Part shown: in pieces, positions 1-7,280 of the stretch | Layout of the letters: every line of letters begins with the position of its first letter | How positions within the stretch are numbered: the first letter of the stretch is position 1 | Source of the DNA: CAUZIR01 sp034421295 | GTDB lineage: Bacteria; Chloroflexota; Dehalococcoidia; Lucifugimonadales; UBA2962 | NCBI GenBank assembly: GCA_034421295.1 | Contig: DAOUKM010000017.1 | Coordinates: 19,868-83,867, forward strand | Length of the DNA stretch: 64,000 bases | Reading direction: 5' to 3' | Notes under the pieces: model-generated | What the model saw: only the letters and a program-made list of their open reading frames with translations | What the model was told of the DNA's origin: nothing | The model's database searches: none | Program-made: the position numbers and the translations under genes

Positions 1-772
1 GGTCGTTGATTTCAGCGCCGATTTCCGGCTGAGGGAGTCGACGGTCTACAGCGAGTGGTACAGGGTGGATCACCCATCACCGGCTCACCTCGAGGCCGCC
101 GTGTACGGTCTGCCGGAGCTGAACCGGGAGGACGTGCGCGGCGCTGACCTGGTGGCCAATCCAGGTTGTTACCCCACCGCAGCCATACTGGCCCTGGCCC
201 CCGCAGTCTCCGAGTCGCTGATTGGAGGAGACGTCATAGTCGATGCCAAGTCGGGCGTTTCGGGCGCGGGCAGGGGCCTTTCCCTGAGCACGCACTACTC
301 GGAGGTGAACGAGAGCCTGAGGGCATATTCGGTATCCGGCCATCGCCACATGCCGGAGATCGTTCAGGAGCTGGGACTCATCAGCCCGGATCTGGATCTA
401 CGGCTCACGCTGCTGACCCACCTCGTGCCCATGACGAGGGGCATACTCGTCAGCTGCTATGCGCCGCTCGGCGAGAGCATCGCCGGCACGGGGAGCGCAG
501 CGTCCTCGAAGATCGTCGAGGCCTACACCGAGCACTACCGAGATGAACCGTTCGTCGAAGTGGTCAGCGAGCCACCTGCAACCAAGCAGACTCTTGGAAG
601 CAACAGGTGTCTCGTGTACCCGACCGTCGACGCTCGTACCGATCGATTGGTGGTGATCGCGTGCATCGACAATCTGGTCAAGGGTGCGGCCGGCCAGGCT
701 GTGCAAAACGCCAACGCGATGCTGGGCCTGCCCGAGACCTCGGGCCTGCGGCATCTGGCGCTCTACCCCTAG
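1..772 (+). CDS. argC: N-acetyl-gamma-glutamyl-phosphate reductase, C-terminal part
   Basis: This enzyme reduces N-acetyl-glutamyl phosphate with NADPH in arginine biosynthesis. The frame is open from base 2, so the gene begins upstream of the window and only about the last 256 residues are present. The motif NPGCYPTAA holds the thioester-forming cysteine (codon 167-169), and SGHRHMPEI supplies the usual downstream histidine region. The sequence VVDFSADFRL at the left edge is a family signature, so nothing appears missing besides the N-terminal NADP-binding part. The GTG at 65 is internal and not the start. It is followed by tRNA-Glu on the same strand. Identification is secure. Confidence 0.95.
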   Translation, partial: VVDFSADFRLRESTVYSEWYRVDHPSPAHLEAAVYGLPELNREDVRGADLVANPGCYPTAAILALAPAVSESLIGGDVIVDAKSGVSGAGRGLSLSTHYSEVNESLRAYSVSGHRHMPEIVQELGLISPDLDLRLTLLTHLVPMTRGILVSCYAPLGESIAGTGSAASSKIVEAYTEHYRDEPFVEVVSEPPATKQTLGSNRCLVYPTVDARTDRLVVIACIDNLVKGAAGQAVQNANAMLGLPETSGLRHLALYP

Positions 773-775
773 AGG

Positions 776-805
776 GGACCTGTCGGGTTCGGACCTGTCG
801 GGCTC
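776..805. repeat. 15-bp tandem duplication between argC and tRNA-Glu
   Basis: The unit ggacctgtcggg(t/c)tc occurs twice head to tail with one difference. It lies in the short argC/tRNA-Glu spacer, just before the candidate tRNA -10 element. It has no obvious function. Confidence 0.6.
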
Positions 806-813
806 GTCTCGCT

Positions 814-819
814 TAGAAT
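814..819 (+). promoter_or_regulatory. Candidate -10 element (TAGAAT) for tRNA-Glu
   Basis: TAGAAT lies 12 bases before the mature 5' end of tRNA-Glu. The same hexamer precedes rnpB, tRNA-Trp and two protein genes in this window. No convincing -35 is visible here. Confidence 0.45.
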
Positions 820-831
820 GGGAGACTGCGA

Positions 832-904
832 GCCCCCATCGTCTAGTGGACTAGGACAGCGGCCTTTCAAGCCGCAAACACGGATTCGAATTCCGTTGGG
901 GGCA
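832..904 (+). tRNA. tRNA-Glu (anticodon TTC)
   Basis: The 73-nt cloverleaf has a perfect acceptor stem, GCCCCCA (832-838) with TGGGGGC (897-903). The anticodon stem GCGGC/GCCGC closes the loop CTTTCAA, giving anticodon TTC. The T arm contains TTCGAAT. The discriminator is A904. The next bases are CGC, so CCA is not encoded and must be added after transcription, unlike the other three tRNAs here. Confidence 0.96.
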
Positions 905-954
905 CGCTCCCGAACCCTTCCTCACGGCCGAAAGCCTTCACTGAGCTCCGGGCC

Positions 955-1875
955 CTAGAGCACCGCGATCGGATTTACGGGCGAGCCCGTGCCCCCCACC
1001 AGTATGAGCGGGTTGACGGTGAGCATGAATTCATAGCGATTTACCCGCGCGCACTCCTGCGCCAGGTTAACGAGGGCCGCGCAGTCTATCAGCGCCATTC
1101 CGTAGGCGTGGATCGCCCCGTGCACCGTCCAGGCGATACCGTATTCGTTGGGCGATGCGTCCTCCATGTCCCATATCAGCATGGCCAGATCATTGCCTCT
1201 GAGGAAGGGCAGGCACGATGCGTGCAGGCCCGGGTACTGGCTCCCGACTGGATCGCCTCCGTAGTTGCCGTTCGCCTCCTCGTAGGCCTCTCTGCCGCAG
1301 TACACGACGGCCGCGTCGCCCGGCGTGAGCTCTACTCCCTGGGCGGCGGCTATGTCCTCCAGCTCCCATCCGTGAACCGGCGAGTCGAGGTCGACGTAGG
1401 GCTGGCCCCTGTGCCTGGGAACATCCAGCAGCACTCCCCTGGTCATGATGCCCTCGCTCCACTCCTCGACGCCCCCGAAGGTCGCACCGTCGAAGGTCAG
1501 CACCTCGTCCGGGTCCCTGTTCTCCCATATGCCGTTCTTGTCCCACATGTGGCAAAGCGCATCGAGGTGGGTGACGGACAGACCATGCTGGAAAATCGAG
1601 ATGTAGTCGAGCGCGGCGCCTCCGTCGTCGATCCAGGGCAACCGCTTCATGTAGAAATCGACGGGCTTGACGTTATCGTGGGACGGTTCCACGGCGAGAG
1701 GTCGCGCGAGCGAGATGGCCTTGCCGCTCCTCACCAGCGAGGCGGCCTCGAGGCGCTTTTGGTCTGTGACCAGGTTCACGGCTCCGGCGCCGGGCCTTTC
1801 CTTCCACCGGCCCCAGTTGCGTTCATCCCAGAGGTATGACTCGACCTGTTCACGAGAGGGGATCTTGCGCTCCAT
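955..1875 (-). CDS. Cyclase family protein (metal-dependent, KynB-like fold)
   Basis: The protein (306 residues) belongs to the putative cyclase family (PF04199), which includes kynurenine formamidase and isatin hydrolase. The family metal motif HxDxxxH is visible as H103-L-D105-A-L-C-H109, with a conserved FQHG just before it. The length fits the family. The ATG at 1875 is preceded by GGAAGGAG about nine bases upstream, a strong ribosome site. The gene stands alone and converges on the tRNA-Glu region. Members act on varied amide or lactone substrates, so the substrate cannot be assigned. Kynurenine use is not supported by its neighbours. Confidence 0.85.
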   Translation of the reverse strand: MERKIPSREQVESYLWDERNWGRWKERPGAGAVNLVTDQKRLEAASLVRSGKAISLARPLAVEPSHDNVKPVDFYMKRLPWIDDGGAALDYISIFQHGLSVTHLDALCHMWDKNGIWENRDPDEVLTFDGATFGGVEEWSEGIMTRGVLLDVPRHRGQPYVDLDSPVHGWELEDIAAAQGVELTPGDAAVVYCGREAYEEANGNYGGDPVGSQYPGLHASCLPFLRGNDLAMLIWDMEDASPNEYGIAWTVHGAIHAYGMALIDCAALVNLAQECARVNRYEFMLTVNPLILVGGTGSPVNPIAVL

Positions 1876-1956
1876 TGTCTAAGGCTCCTTCCAGTCATCC
1901 CGCAGGGCGCCCGCGGGCCTGCTCCGGCGGCTAGTATTCTACGTGGATCGGAGTGT

Positions 1957-1962
1957 TAGAAT
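1957..1962 (+). promoter_or_regulatory. Candidate -10 element (TAGAAT) before lipoprotein 1976
   Basis: The hexamer sits 13 bases before ATG 1976, with GGAG between them, so the transcript leader would be very short. No clear -35 is seen. Confidence 0.4.
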
Positions 1963-1975
1963 CTGCGGTGGAGTT

Positions 1976-2512
1976 ATGAGGATGAGAGTACTTTTGCTGG
2001 TCGCATTGGTGATGTCCGCTGCGTTGGCGGCCGCAGGGTGCGGCGACAACGAGGCCGGAGCCGATGAGGCCTTCGTCGAAAACGTTGCGGATACGACCCT
2101 CAACCCGACGCCCACCCCCGAGGGCGAGTTGGGCGCGACCACCGCTTTGGGAGAGTTCAAGGGCGAGGCTGAGCGCGGCTTCGGCGTTCCGCTGGAGATT
2201 GCCCTGGGGGAGCGGCTGGCGGTCGAGGAGGTCATCAAAGTGACCCTGACCTTCATGGAGGTTCGCGAAGACACGCGCTGCCCGGCTGGTCAGACATGTG
2301 ACGATCCCGGAAGGGCGGCCATAGTGGTCTCCGTTCTGACCGGCGGCCTCAGCCTGGGGGAGACCGAGTTCGCCCTGGAGGGTGGAGTGGCGGGTGAACC
2401 CAGGAAGATGGCTGGCAACCTGTCGATCCAGCTGCTGGACCTGCAGCCTCTGCCGAACGCAGATGGCAGCGAGGTCACCGACTACGTAGCAACCGTTCAG
2501 CTGACCCGCTAG
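1976..2512 (+). CDS. Small lipoprotein with DxRCP...C domain
   Basis: This is an exported lipoprotein of 178 residues and unknown function. The signal peptide ends in the lipobox AAAGC with Cys22 as the predicted lipidated residue. A short TPTP spacer follows. The mature domain contains FMEVREDTRCPAGQTC, which resembles the DSRCPxxxxC motif of a widespread uncharacterised lipoprotein domain. The frame is open from 1943, but ATG 1976 (or 1982) has GGAG upstream and gives a proper signal peptide. The C-terminal domain resembles the tails of the kelch lipoproteins at 56333 and 58252, which lack the two cysteines. Confidence 0.8.
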   Translation: MRMRVLLLVALVMSAALAAAGCGDNEAGADEAFVENVADTTLNPTPTPEGELGATTALGEFKGEAERGFGVPLEIALGERLAVEEVIKVTLTFMEVREDTRCPAGQTCDDPGRAAIVVSVLTGGLSLGETEFALEGGVAGEPRKMAGNLSIQLLDLQPLPNADGSEVTDYVATVQLTR

Positions 2513-2654
2513 GCACCCGGCCCGGCGGGAGACCCCTTCCCGCAACCCTCGGGCGGTCACGGCCGGATCCTTCCTCCATGCCGAACCGCTCACCACCCGG
2601 CCGCATTGAGTCGGACCCGACCAAATCGCGCTGTCTTGCGTTGTAATAGCAGAT

Positions 2655-5294
2655 ATGGCCGGTTCGTTCACATCCTCGGTCGTCAGGTTGTTTGTGCTCG
2701 GTGTGGCCGTCTCGACCGCCGCCATACTCGCCGGCTGCTCCGATGATCGGCGTGTCGAAGATCGCGCCACCCCGACGCCGACGCCCGGTCTCAACGAGGA
2801 TCTGGTGCTTGCACAGGCAGATGAATTCGCCCGCGAGTTCGCCTCGGTCCCCACGCCGACCCCTACCGTCGTTCCCAGTCCGACGCCCACCCCGACCGCA
2901 GAGCCGGTCCCGCCACCGACGCCGGTGCCGGAGCCCGAGGCCCAGGTGCTTACCGAAGACCCCGCCGTACCCGGGCCCGAGTTTGGACAGGCGCTGGAGG
3001 ATGCAGCCGACCTGACGGACGGGAACGGCCCGAACCTAGTCGGGCATACGCCGGACGGCTGGCCGGGTCCGGTAGTGATCACTTCGGCCACGGGGCGGAG
3101 GGACTCCGGGCCGATCGATGTGAACGGTGAACAGTACATCAGCCTGGCGGTCGCCAACGTGGGGGGAGCGGGAATCGGCCGGGACTTTTTCGTCGACGTG
3201 TACTTCGACGAGTACCTCGTGCAGCGCTTTCCCCTTCGCGGGTCCCTGGACGCAGGCCGATTCGTCTCCTGGACCGACTACGGCCACCTGGGGGATCTGG
3301 TGCAGCTCTCACCCGGGCGACACACCATTCGGATGGTGATCGATTCTACGGGGCTTGTGGCAGAGAGTGACGAGATGGACAACGTGTACGAGGTGGCCTT
3401 CGACCTCGTTGGCGAGAAACCCGACGCGCCGCAGGAGCGGCAGTCGGGCAGGGGAGTCAACCTGACCCTGTACAGCCCGCTGGAATGGGGCGTCCCTCTG
3501 GTCGCCAGCGCCTACGGATCTTCGCTGCGGATAGACAGGGGTCCGTATGAGCCTATCCATGCGGCGCCCATGGAGCTAACCGGCCCGCTTTCGGTGCAGG
3601 CCGACACATTCGTTGCCTACGGGATAACTAATTCCGGACACCTGAGCCATCCTGGCGGAGTGCTGGTCGATCTGTACATCGACGACACGCTGATCCTGCG
3701 CGACAGGTGGGTCCACATGATCGCCCGCCAGCGCGTCTTCCGAAGCCCCTGGGGTGGTCTGAACAGCGTGGTGAGCCTCGAGCCCGGCAGGCATGTCCTG
3801 AAGGTGGTGGTGGACCCGAACGACCTTGTGGCCGAGACCGACGAGTCTGACAACGTGTTCGTAAGGGAGCTTACCTGGTCCGATGGACCGATCGGCCCCG
3901 ACGACAGCGCCGCCGGCGAGCCCCCCGAGCAGGAGGTTCCCGAGGTCCTGCTCCTCCCCAACCTGGTGCCCGGTTGGCTCTGGGAATGGGATGGACCGAT
4001 CGTGGTCAACTCGGCTGCGGGAACGATAACCGACGGCCCGCTCTCAGTCGATGAGCCCGTCTTCGTCGACCTTGTCGTCTTTAACGAGAGCGTCAGGCCT
4101 GTGGAACAGGACTTCGTCGTGGACCTGTTCTTCGACGGGGTCAGGGTGAACATAGTGGATCTTCCCGGACCCACGCCGGCAAAGTCCTTCCGGATAGCGA
4201 CCGATTGGGACGGGCTCAGCCGGGTGGTGCGCATGACACCGGGGCCGCACGTGCTGAAGATGGTGATCGACCCGGACGACAGGATCAGGGAGGCCGACGA
4301 GACCGACAACGTGTTCGAGAAGCGCTTTGTCTGGTCCACCGGCCCCGTTGCCGCTCCGCCCCGGATCGTCTACAGCGAGGAGGAACTGCGGGAGGCCTTC
4401 TCCGGTCTCGCCGAACTGCTTTACAGCGGGGACCCGGTGCTAACAGATGAGGGAGAGGGGGACGCCGAGAGGGTCTTGACGGTGGCCGACGCCGGCTTTT
4501 TCTTGATAACGGGATCGAGCTTCCGCGACGAGAGGATCAATGCGCGCGTCCTATCCAGGCCCGAGTACGTCGCCTGGATCGACGATACGTACCGCGAGTT
4601 CTTCGCGGTGGACGACGGCTCCAACTACGAGGCGTTGGCCAGGGGCAGGGAGTGGGATAAGAGCATATCCCTTGCCAAAAAGCAGCGCCGTTTCGGGGTG
4701 ATCGACATAGCGGTTGACGGAGACCACCCGTTCGGCGAAGTGCTCAACTCTCTGGTCCACGAGCTGGGCCACGCCCTCCAGGACCGCCTGAACCCCGGTC
4801 AGACGGAGGCCGGCAACCACCTTGAGCTGTCCGCGATTCGAGAGGCCCAGGCCCAGCAACTGGAGAGGGTGTTCTGGCTTGCGGTCGAGGAGTTCACGGG
4901 TGAGCGGTTCACGAGATACCCCGACTACGGAGGCTATCGGACCTTCATAGACGTTGCGATATCGGCCGATCTGTCCTCCCTGAGGACATCGGAGCATGCC
5001 CTGGGTCGGATGATCCAGTGGACTGCGGTTCTGGCTGATCCGAATCTGTCACGTCTCAGGGAAGAGCTGCTCAACCGTGGTGAGCTCAGCCGTTCCTCGG
5101 CGTTCGCCCTCTACCTCTACCTCGTCTCACTCGACTCGTCCGTGGCCGTGGACTACCTGGACGGCCTGATGAGGTCCCTTGGACCCGTAGTCCCGAGGAT
5201 GGCGGCCATCGCCAAGTCCAGGCTCGCCGACCTCTCATCCCCGCTGGATGAGGGCTCTCCTTACCTGAGGCACGCCGCTCTGCTCTCTCCCTAG
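2655..5294 (+). CDS. Lipoprotein with three CARDB domains and a HELGH zinc-protease-like domain
   Basis: This is an 879-residue surface lipoprotein. The signal peptide ends in ILAGC (Cys28) and is followed by a Pro/Thr-rich stalk (about 38-100). Three CARDB-type beta-sandwich repeats follow (roughly 125-255, 285-415 and 430-560), each ending in a pattern such as V(A/R)E(S/T/A)DExDNV. The C-terminal part (about 560-879) contains VHELGHALQ at residues 701-709, a zincin motif with H702 and H706 as zinc ligands and E703 as the catalytic base. A glutamate-rich helix (about 722-735) could supply the third ligand. CARDB repeats usually mediate adhesion or present another domain away from the cell. 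The substrate is unknown. It overlaps thiS by four bases at the 3' ends (convergent). Confidence 0.82.
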   Translation: MAGSFTSSVVRLFVLGVAVSTAAILAGCSDDRRVEDRATPTPTPGLNEDLVLAQADEFAREFASVPTPTPTVVPSPTPTPTAEPVPPPTPVPEPEAQVLTEDPAVPGPEFGQALEDAADLTDGNGPNLVGHTPDGWPGPVVITSATGRRDSGPIDVNGEQYISLAVANVGGAGIGRDFFVDVYFDEYLVQRFPLRGSLDAGRFVSWTDYGHLGDLVQLSPGRHTIRMVIDSTGLVAESDEMDNVYEVAFDLVGEKPDAPQERQSGRGVNLTLYSPLEWGVPLVASAYGSSLRIDRGPYEPIHAAPMELTGPLSVQADTFVAYGITNSGHLSHPGGVLVDLYIDDTLILRDRWVHMIARQRVFRSPWGGLNSVVSLEPGRHVLKVVVDPNDLVAETDESDNVFVRELTWSDGPIGPDDSAAGEPPEQEVPEVLLLPNLVPGWLWEWDGPIVVNSAAGTITDGPLSVDEPVFVDLVVFNESVRPVEQDFVVDLFFDGVRVNIVDLPGPTPAKSFRIATDWDGLSRVVRMTPGPHVLKMVIDPDDRIREADETDNVFEKRFVWSTGPVAAPPRIVYSEEELREAFSGLAELLYSGDPVLTDEGEGDAERVLTVADAGFFLITGSSFRDERINARVLSRPEYVAWIDDTYREFFAVDDGSNYEALARGREWDKSISLAKKQRRFGVIDIAVDGDHPFGEVLNSLVHELGHALQDRLNPGQTEAGNHLELSAIREAQAQQLERVFWLAVEEFTGERFTRYPDYGGYRTFIDVAISADLSSLRTSEHALGRMIQWTAVLADPNLSRLREELLNRGELSRSSAFALYLYLVSLDSSVAVDYLDGLMRSLGPVVPRMAAIAKSRLADLSSPLDEGSPYLRHAALLSP

Positions 5295-5512
5295 CCTCCA
5301 CCCACGGCCCTGACGATCTCCACCTCGTCCCCGTCGGACAGCACCGTCTCGCTGAGATCCGACCTGCGCACCACCACCCCGTTGATCGCGACCGCCACCA
5401 GCCTGCTCTCGATGCCCAGCAGGTCCAGCAGATCGGTCGCCGAACATCCCCTCTCGAGCTCGCGCGGTTCGCCGTTGACCCTCAGGCCGATGACTTCATC
5501 ACTCGAGTCCAA
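5291..5512 (-). CDS. thiS: Sulfur carrier protein ThiS
   Basis: ThiS is the ubiquitin-like sulfur carrier for the thiazole ring of thiamine. The 73-residue protein has the beta-grasp pattern (VNGEPREL, AINGVVVRR, GDEVEIVRAVGGG). It ends in the Gly-Gly tail that is adenylated and thiocarboxylated. It starts with TTG inside the end of thiE (31-base overlap), so the two are probably translationally coupled. It is the last gene of the thiG-thiE-thiS operon. The activating ThiF and the cysteine desulfurase are not in this window. Confidence 0.92.
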   Translation of the reverse strand: MDSSDEVIGLRVNGEPRELERGCSATDLLDLLGIESRLVAVAINGVVVRRSDLSETVLSDGDEVEIVRAVGGG

Positions 5513-6141
5513 CGCTCTCCTCCGCTGATCCGATCGAGCAGGTGGCGCGCCGCCGACTCGGGATCGGAACTCTCCCAGATCGCACCTATGACCGCCACAC
5601 CGACCGCGCCCGCGTCAACTACACTCGCCGCATTGCCGGGTCCGATGCCGCCTATCCCGACCACCGGCACGTCCGTTGATCGGCAGGCTCGTTCGATCAG
5701 CCCTACACCGGCCGGCGCCACGCCCGGGTGCGAAGCCGTCGGGAAGACGGCGCCGGCCACGAGCAGATCGGTCCCGGCCCTGAGCGCGCGGGCGATCGCC
5801 CCGGGCGAGTGCACCGATCTGCCGACCATCAAGCCTGCCGGCAGCAGGTCGCGTTCCACCGATTCGCCGGACTCCGGCAGATGGACCCCGTCCGCACCCG
5901 ACTCAAGCGCGATTTGAGGATAGCCGTTGATGAACAGGACGGCGGATCCCCGGGTCGCCCTGCGGAGGGTGATGGCCAGGTCGAGTATCTCGTCCGGATC
6001 CCGCTGCTGGCCCCGGACCCTGAGCTGGACCAGGTTCACGCCGCCCCTTACGGCCGACTCCACGACCTCGCAGAGGCGCCCGGCACGGCGTCTCTCCGGC
6101 GGTGTGACCAGTGCCAGACACGGCCTGGGTATGAGGTCCAA
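5482..6141 (-). CDS. thiE: Thiamine phosphate synthase / TenI family protein
   Basis: This is a 219-residue TIM-barrel protein of the ThiE/TenI family. ThiE joins the pyrimidine and thiazole phosphates to make thiamine phosphate; TenI tautomerises the thiazole product of ThiG. The C-terminal phosphate-binding region VVGIGGIGPGNA is clear. The motif GRSVHS near residue 105 is more typical of TenI than of ThiE, which usually has GxSxH. Position between thiG and thiS is compatible with either role. It starts with TTG 5 bases after the thiG stop. The family is certain; the ThiE versus TenI choice is open. Confidence 0.8.
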   Translation of the reverse strand: MDLIPRPCLALVTPPERRRAGRLCEVVESAVRGGVNLVQLRVRGQQRDPDEILDLAITLRRATRGSAVLFINGYPQIALESGADGVHLPESGESVERDLLPAGLMVGRSVHSPGAIARALRAGTDLLVAGAVFPTASHPGVAPAGVGLIERACRSTDVPVVGIGGIGPGNAASVVDAGAVGVAVIGAIWESSDPESAARHLLDRISGGERWTRVMKSSA

Positions 6142-6146
6142 ACGGC

Positions 6147-6935
6147 TCAGCCCGCAGCCGAGGTCTGCGCGACTCCCCCGGTCGGACTTGACGGGGATCC
6201 GATCGATCTTCGCTCGATCCTTCCCGCCAGATACGCTCTCCGCCCCGCCTCGACGCCGAGCCGGAATGCACCACCCATCGCCACGGGATCCCCGGCCTGG
6301 GCGATCCCGGTATTTACGAGCACCGCATCCGCCCCCGCCTCAAGGGCCTGGGCCGCCTCCGAGGGGACGGCCAGTCCCGCGTCGACAACAACGGGCACGC
6401 CGGCCTGCTCGATGATCATCCGGATCTCGTCCATGGTGTGAATGCCCTGGCCCGATCCGATTGCCGAACCCAGCGGCATGACAGTCGCGCAGCCCAGGTC
6501 CTCCAGCATGCGCGCCAGGACCGGGTCGGCGTGTATGTAGGGCAGGACGTCGAAACCCTCGCCAACGAGTCGCCGGGCCGCCTCGAATGTCCCCACAGGG
6601 TCCGGGAGCAGGTTTGATCCCTCCGGTATGACCTCGAGTTTCAGCCAGTTTGAGCCCGTCAGCTCACGTGCGAGCTGGGCGGTGAAGACGGCCTCTTCCG
6701 CGGTGCGACACCCGGCCGTGTTGGGCAGGATGGTGTACCTGTCCCAGTCAAAGTAGTCGAGGATGCTCTTGTCGCCGGGGTTGGACAGGTCAAGGCGCCT
6801 GATGGCGACGGTGATTATCTGCGCCCCGGACGCCTCCACGGAGGCGACCATCTCCTCGGGGCTCCTGTGCCGGCCGGTGCCGACCATTAGCCTCGAGCCA
6901 AAACTCTTGCCGGCGATCGTCAGCGGATCGTCCAT
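6147..6935 (-). CDS. thiG: Thiazole synthase ThiG
   Basis: ThiG makes the thiazole phosphate of thiamine from deoxyxylulose phosphate, dehydroglycine and ThiS thiocarboxylate. It is a TIM barrel with the signatures LPNTAGC and WLKLEVI, where Lys99 is the Schiff-base lysine, plus VDAGLAVPSEA and ADAVLVNTGIA. The length (262 residues) is normal. Three in-frame starts are possible (TTG 6944, GTG 6938, ATG 6935). I chose ATG 6935, which begins at the conserved domain with GGGAG upstream. It is the first gene of the operon, directly downstream of a TPP riboswitch. Confidence 0.94.
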   Translation of the reverse strand: MDDPLTIAGKSFGSRLMVGTGRHRSPEEMVASVEASGAQIITVAIRRLDLSNPGDKSILDYFDWDRYTILPNTAGCRTAEEAVFTAQLARELTGSNWLKLEVIPEGSNLLPDPVGTFEAARRLVGEGFDVLPYIHADPVLARMLEDLGCATVMPLGSAIGSGQGIHTMDEIRMIIEQAGVPVVVDAGLAVPSEAAQALEAGADAVLVNTGIAQAGDPVAMGGAFRLGVEAGRRAYLAGRIERRSIGSPSSPTGGVAQTSAAG

Positions 6936-6961
6936 CACTCCCAACTCACTCCAGATAAGCG

Positions 6962-6995
6962 CCGAGAGCCGCCGGACTACTCCGGCGGCTCTCGG
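6962..6995 (-). terminator. Strong hairpin in the thi leader (candidate riboswitch expression platform)
   Basis: A perfect 15-bp stem (6962-6976 with 6981-6995) and a 4-base loop lie between the TPP aptamer and thiG. No U run follows on the minus strand, so it is not a classical intrinsic terminator. It could be the switching element or a transcript stabiliser. Confidence 0.55.
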
Positions 6996-7009
6996 GCTGA
7001 AAGGCTTCT

Positions 7010-7105
7010 ATTCGTCTCCCTGCGCTGGCATTATCCAGATCAGGTACGGCGGTCGGCGGCGTGTGGGGCCGCCCTCTCAGCCCGGCCACCCGAGCTCCCG
7101 ACTAA
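7010..7105 (-). promoter_or_regulatory. TPP (THI-box) riboswitch
   Basis: Read on the minus strand, this stretch holds the conserved TPP aptamer pieces in order. They are CTCGGGTGG, then GGCTGAGAG, then a variable GC-rich arm, then the pyrophosphate-binding CTGATCTGGATAATGCCAGC and the closing CGCAGGGA. It lies 75 bases upstream of thiG. It would reduce thiGES expression when thiamine pyrophosphate is abundant. Confidence 0.95.
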
Positions 7106-7123
7106 TATGGCGTCTTCAGCACC

Positions 7124-7152
7124 AGAGTATTAGACCGACCTGAGCACGTCAA
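7124..7152 (-). promoter_or_regulatory. Candidate promoter of the thi operon
   Basis: On the minus strand TTGACG (7152-7147) is followed after 17 bases by TACTCT (7129-7124); an overlapping TAATAC is also possible with a shorter spacer. It lies just upstream of the TPP aptamer, where the leader must start. Confidence 0.4.
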
Positions 7153-7210
7153 ACCTGCGGTCCTCATCCGTCCCGCTCCCCGGGAACAAAATCGAGGCGG
7201 CAATCGTTCC

Positions 7211-7216
7211 TATACT
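7211..7216 (+). promoter_or_regulatory. Candidate -10 element (TATACT) before the DUF4349 lipoprotein
   Basis: TATACT lies about 65 bases before the start at 7281, in the divergent spacer shared with the thi operon. No good -35 is seen. Confidence 0.35.
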
Positions 7217-7280
7217 TGATCAGGCTGAAGTTGGCCGGGCCGCAGCAGGTACCGGCGGCAGCGCAGACGGGAGACGAGAC

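Noticed and set aside
1931..3157. 408-codon minus-strand frame with GVGVG repeats
   Set aside because: The repeats are the reverse reading of TPTP linkers in two plus-strand lipoproteins.
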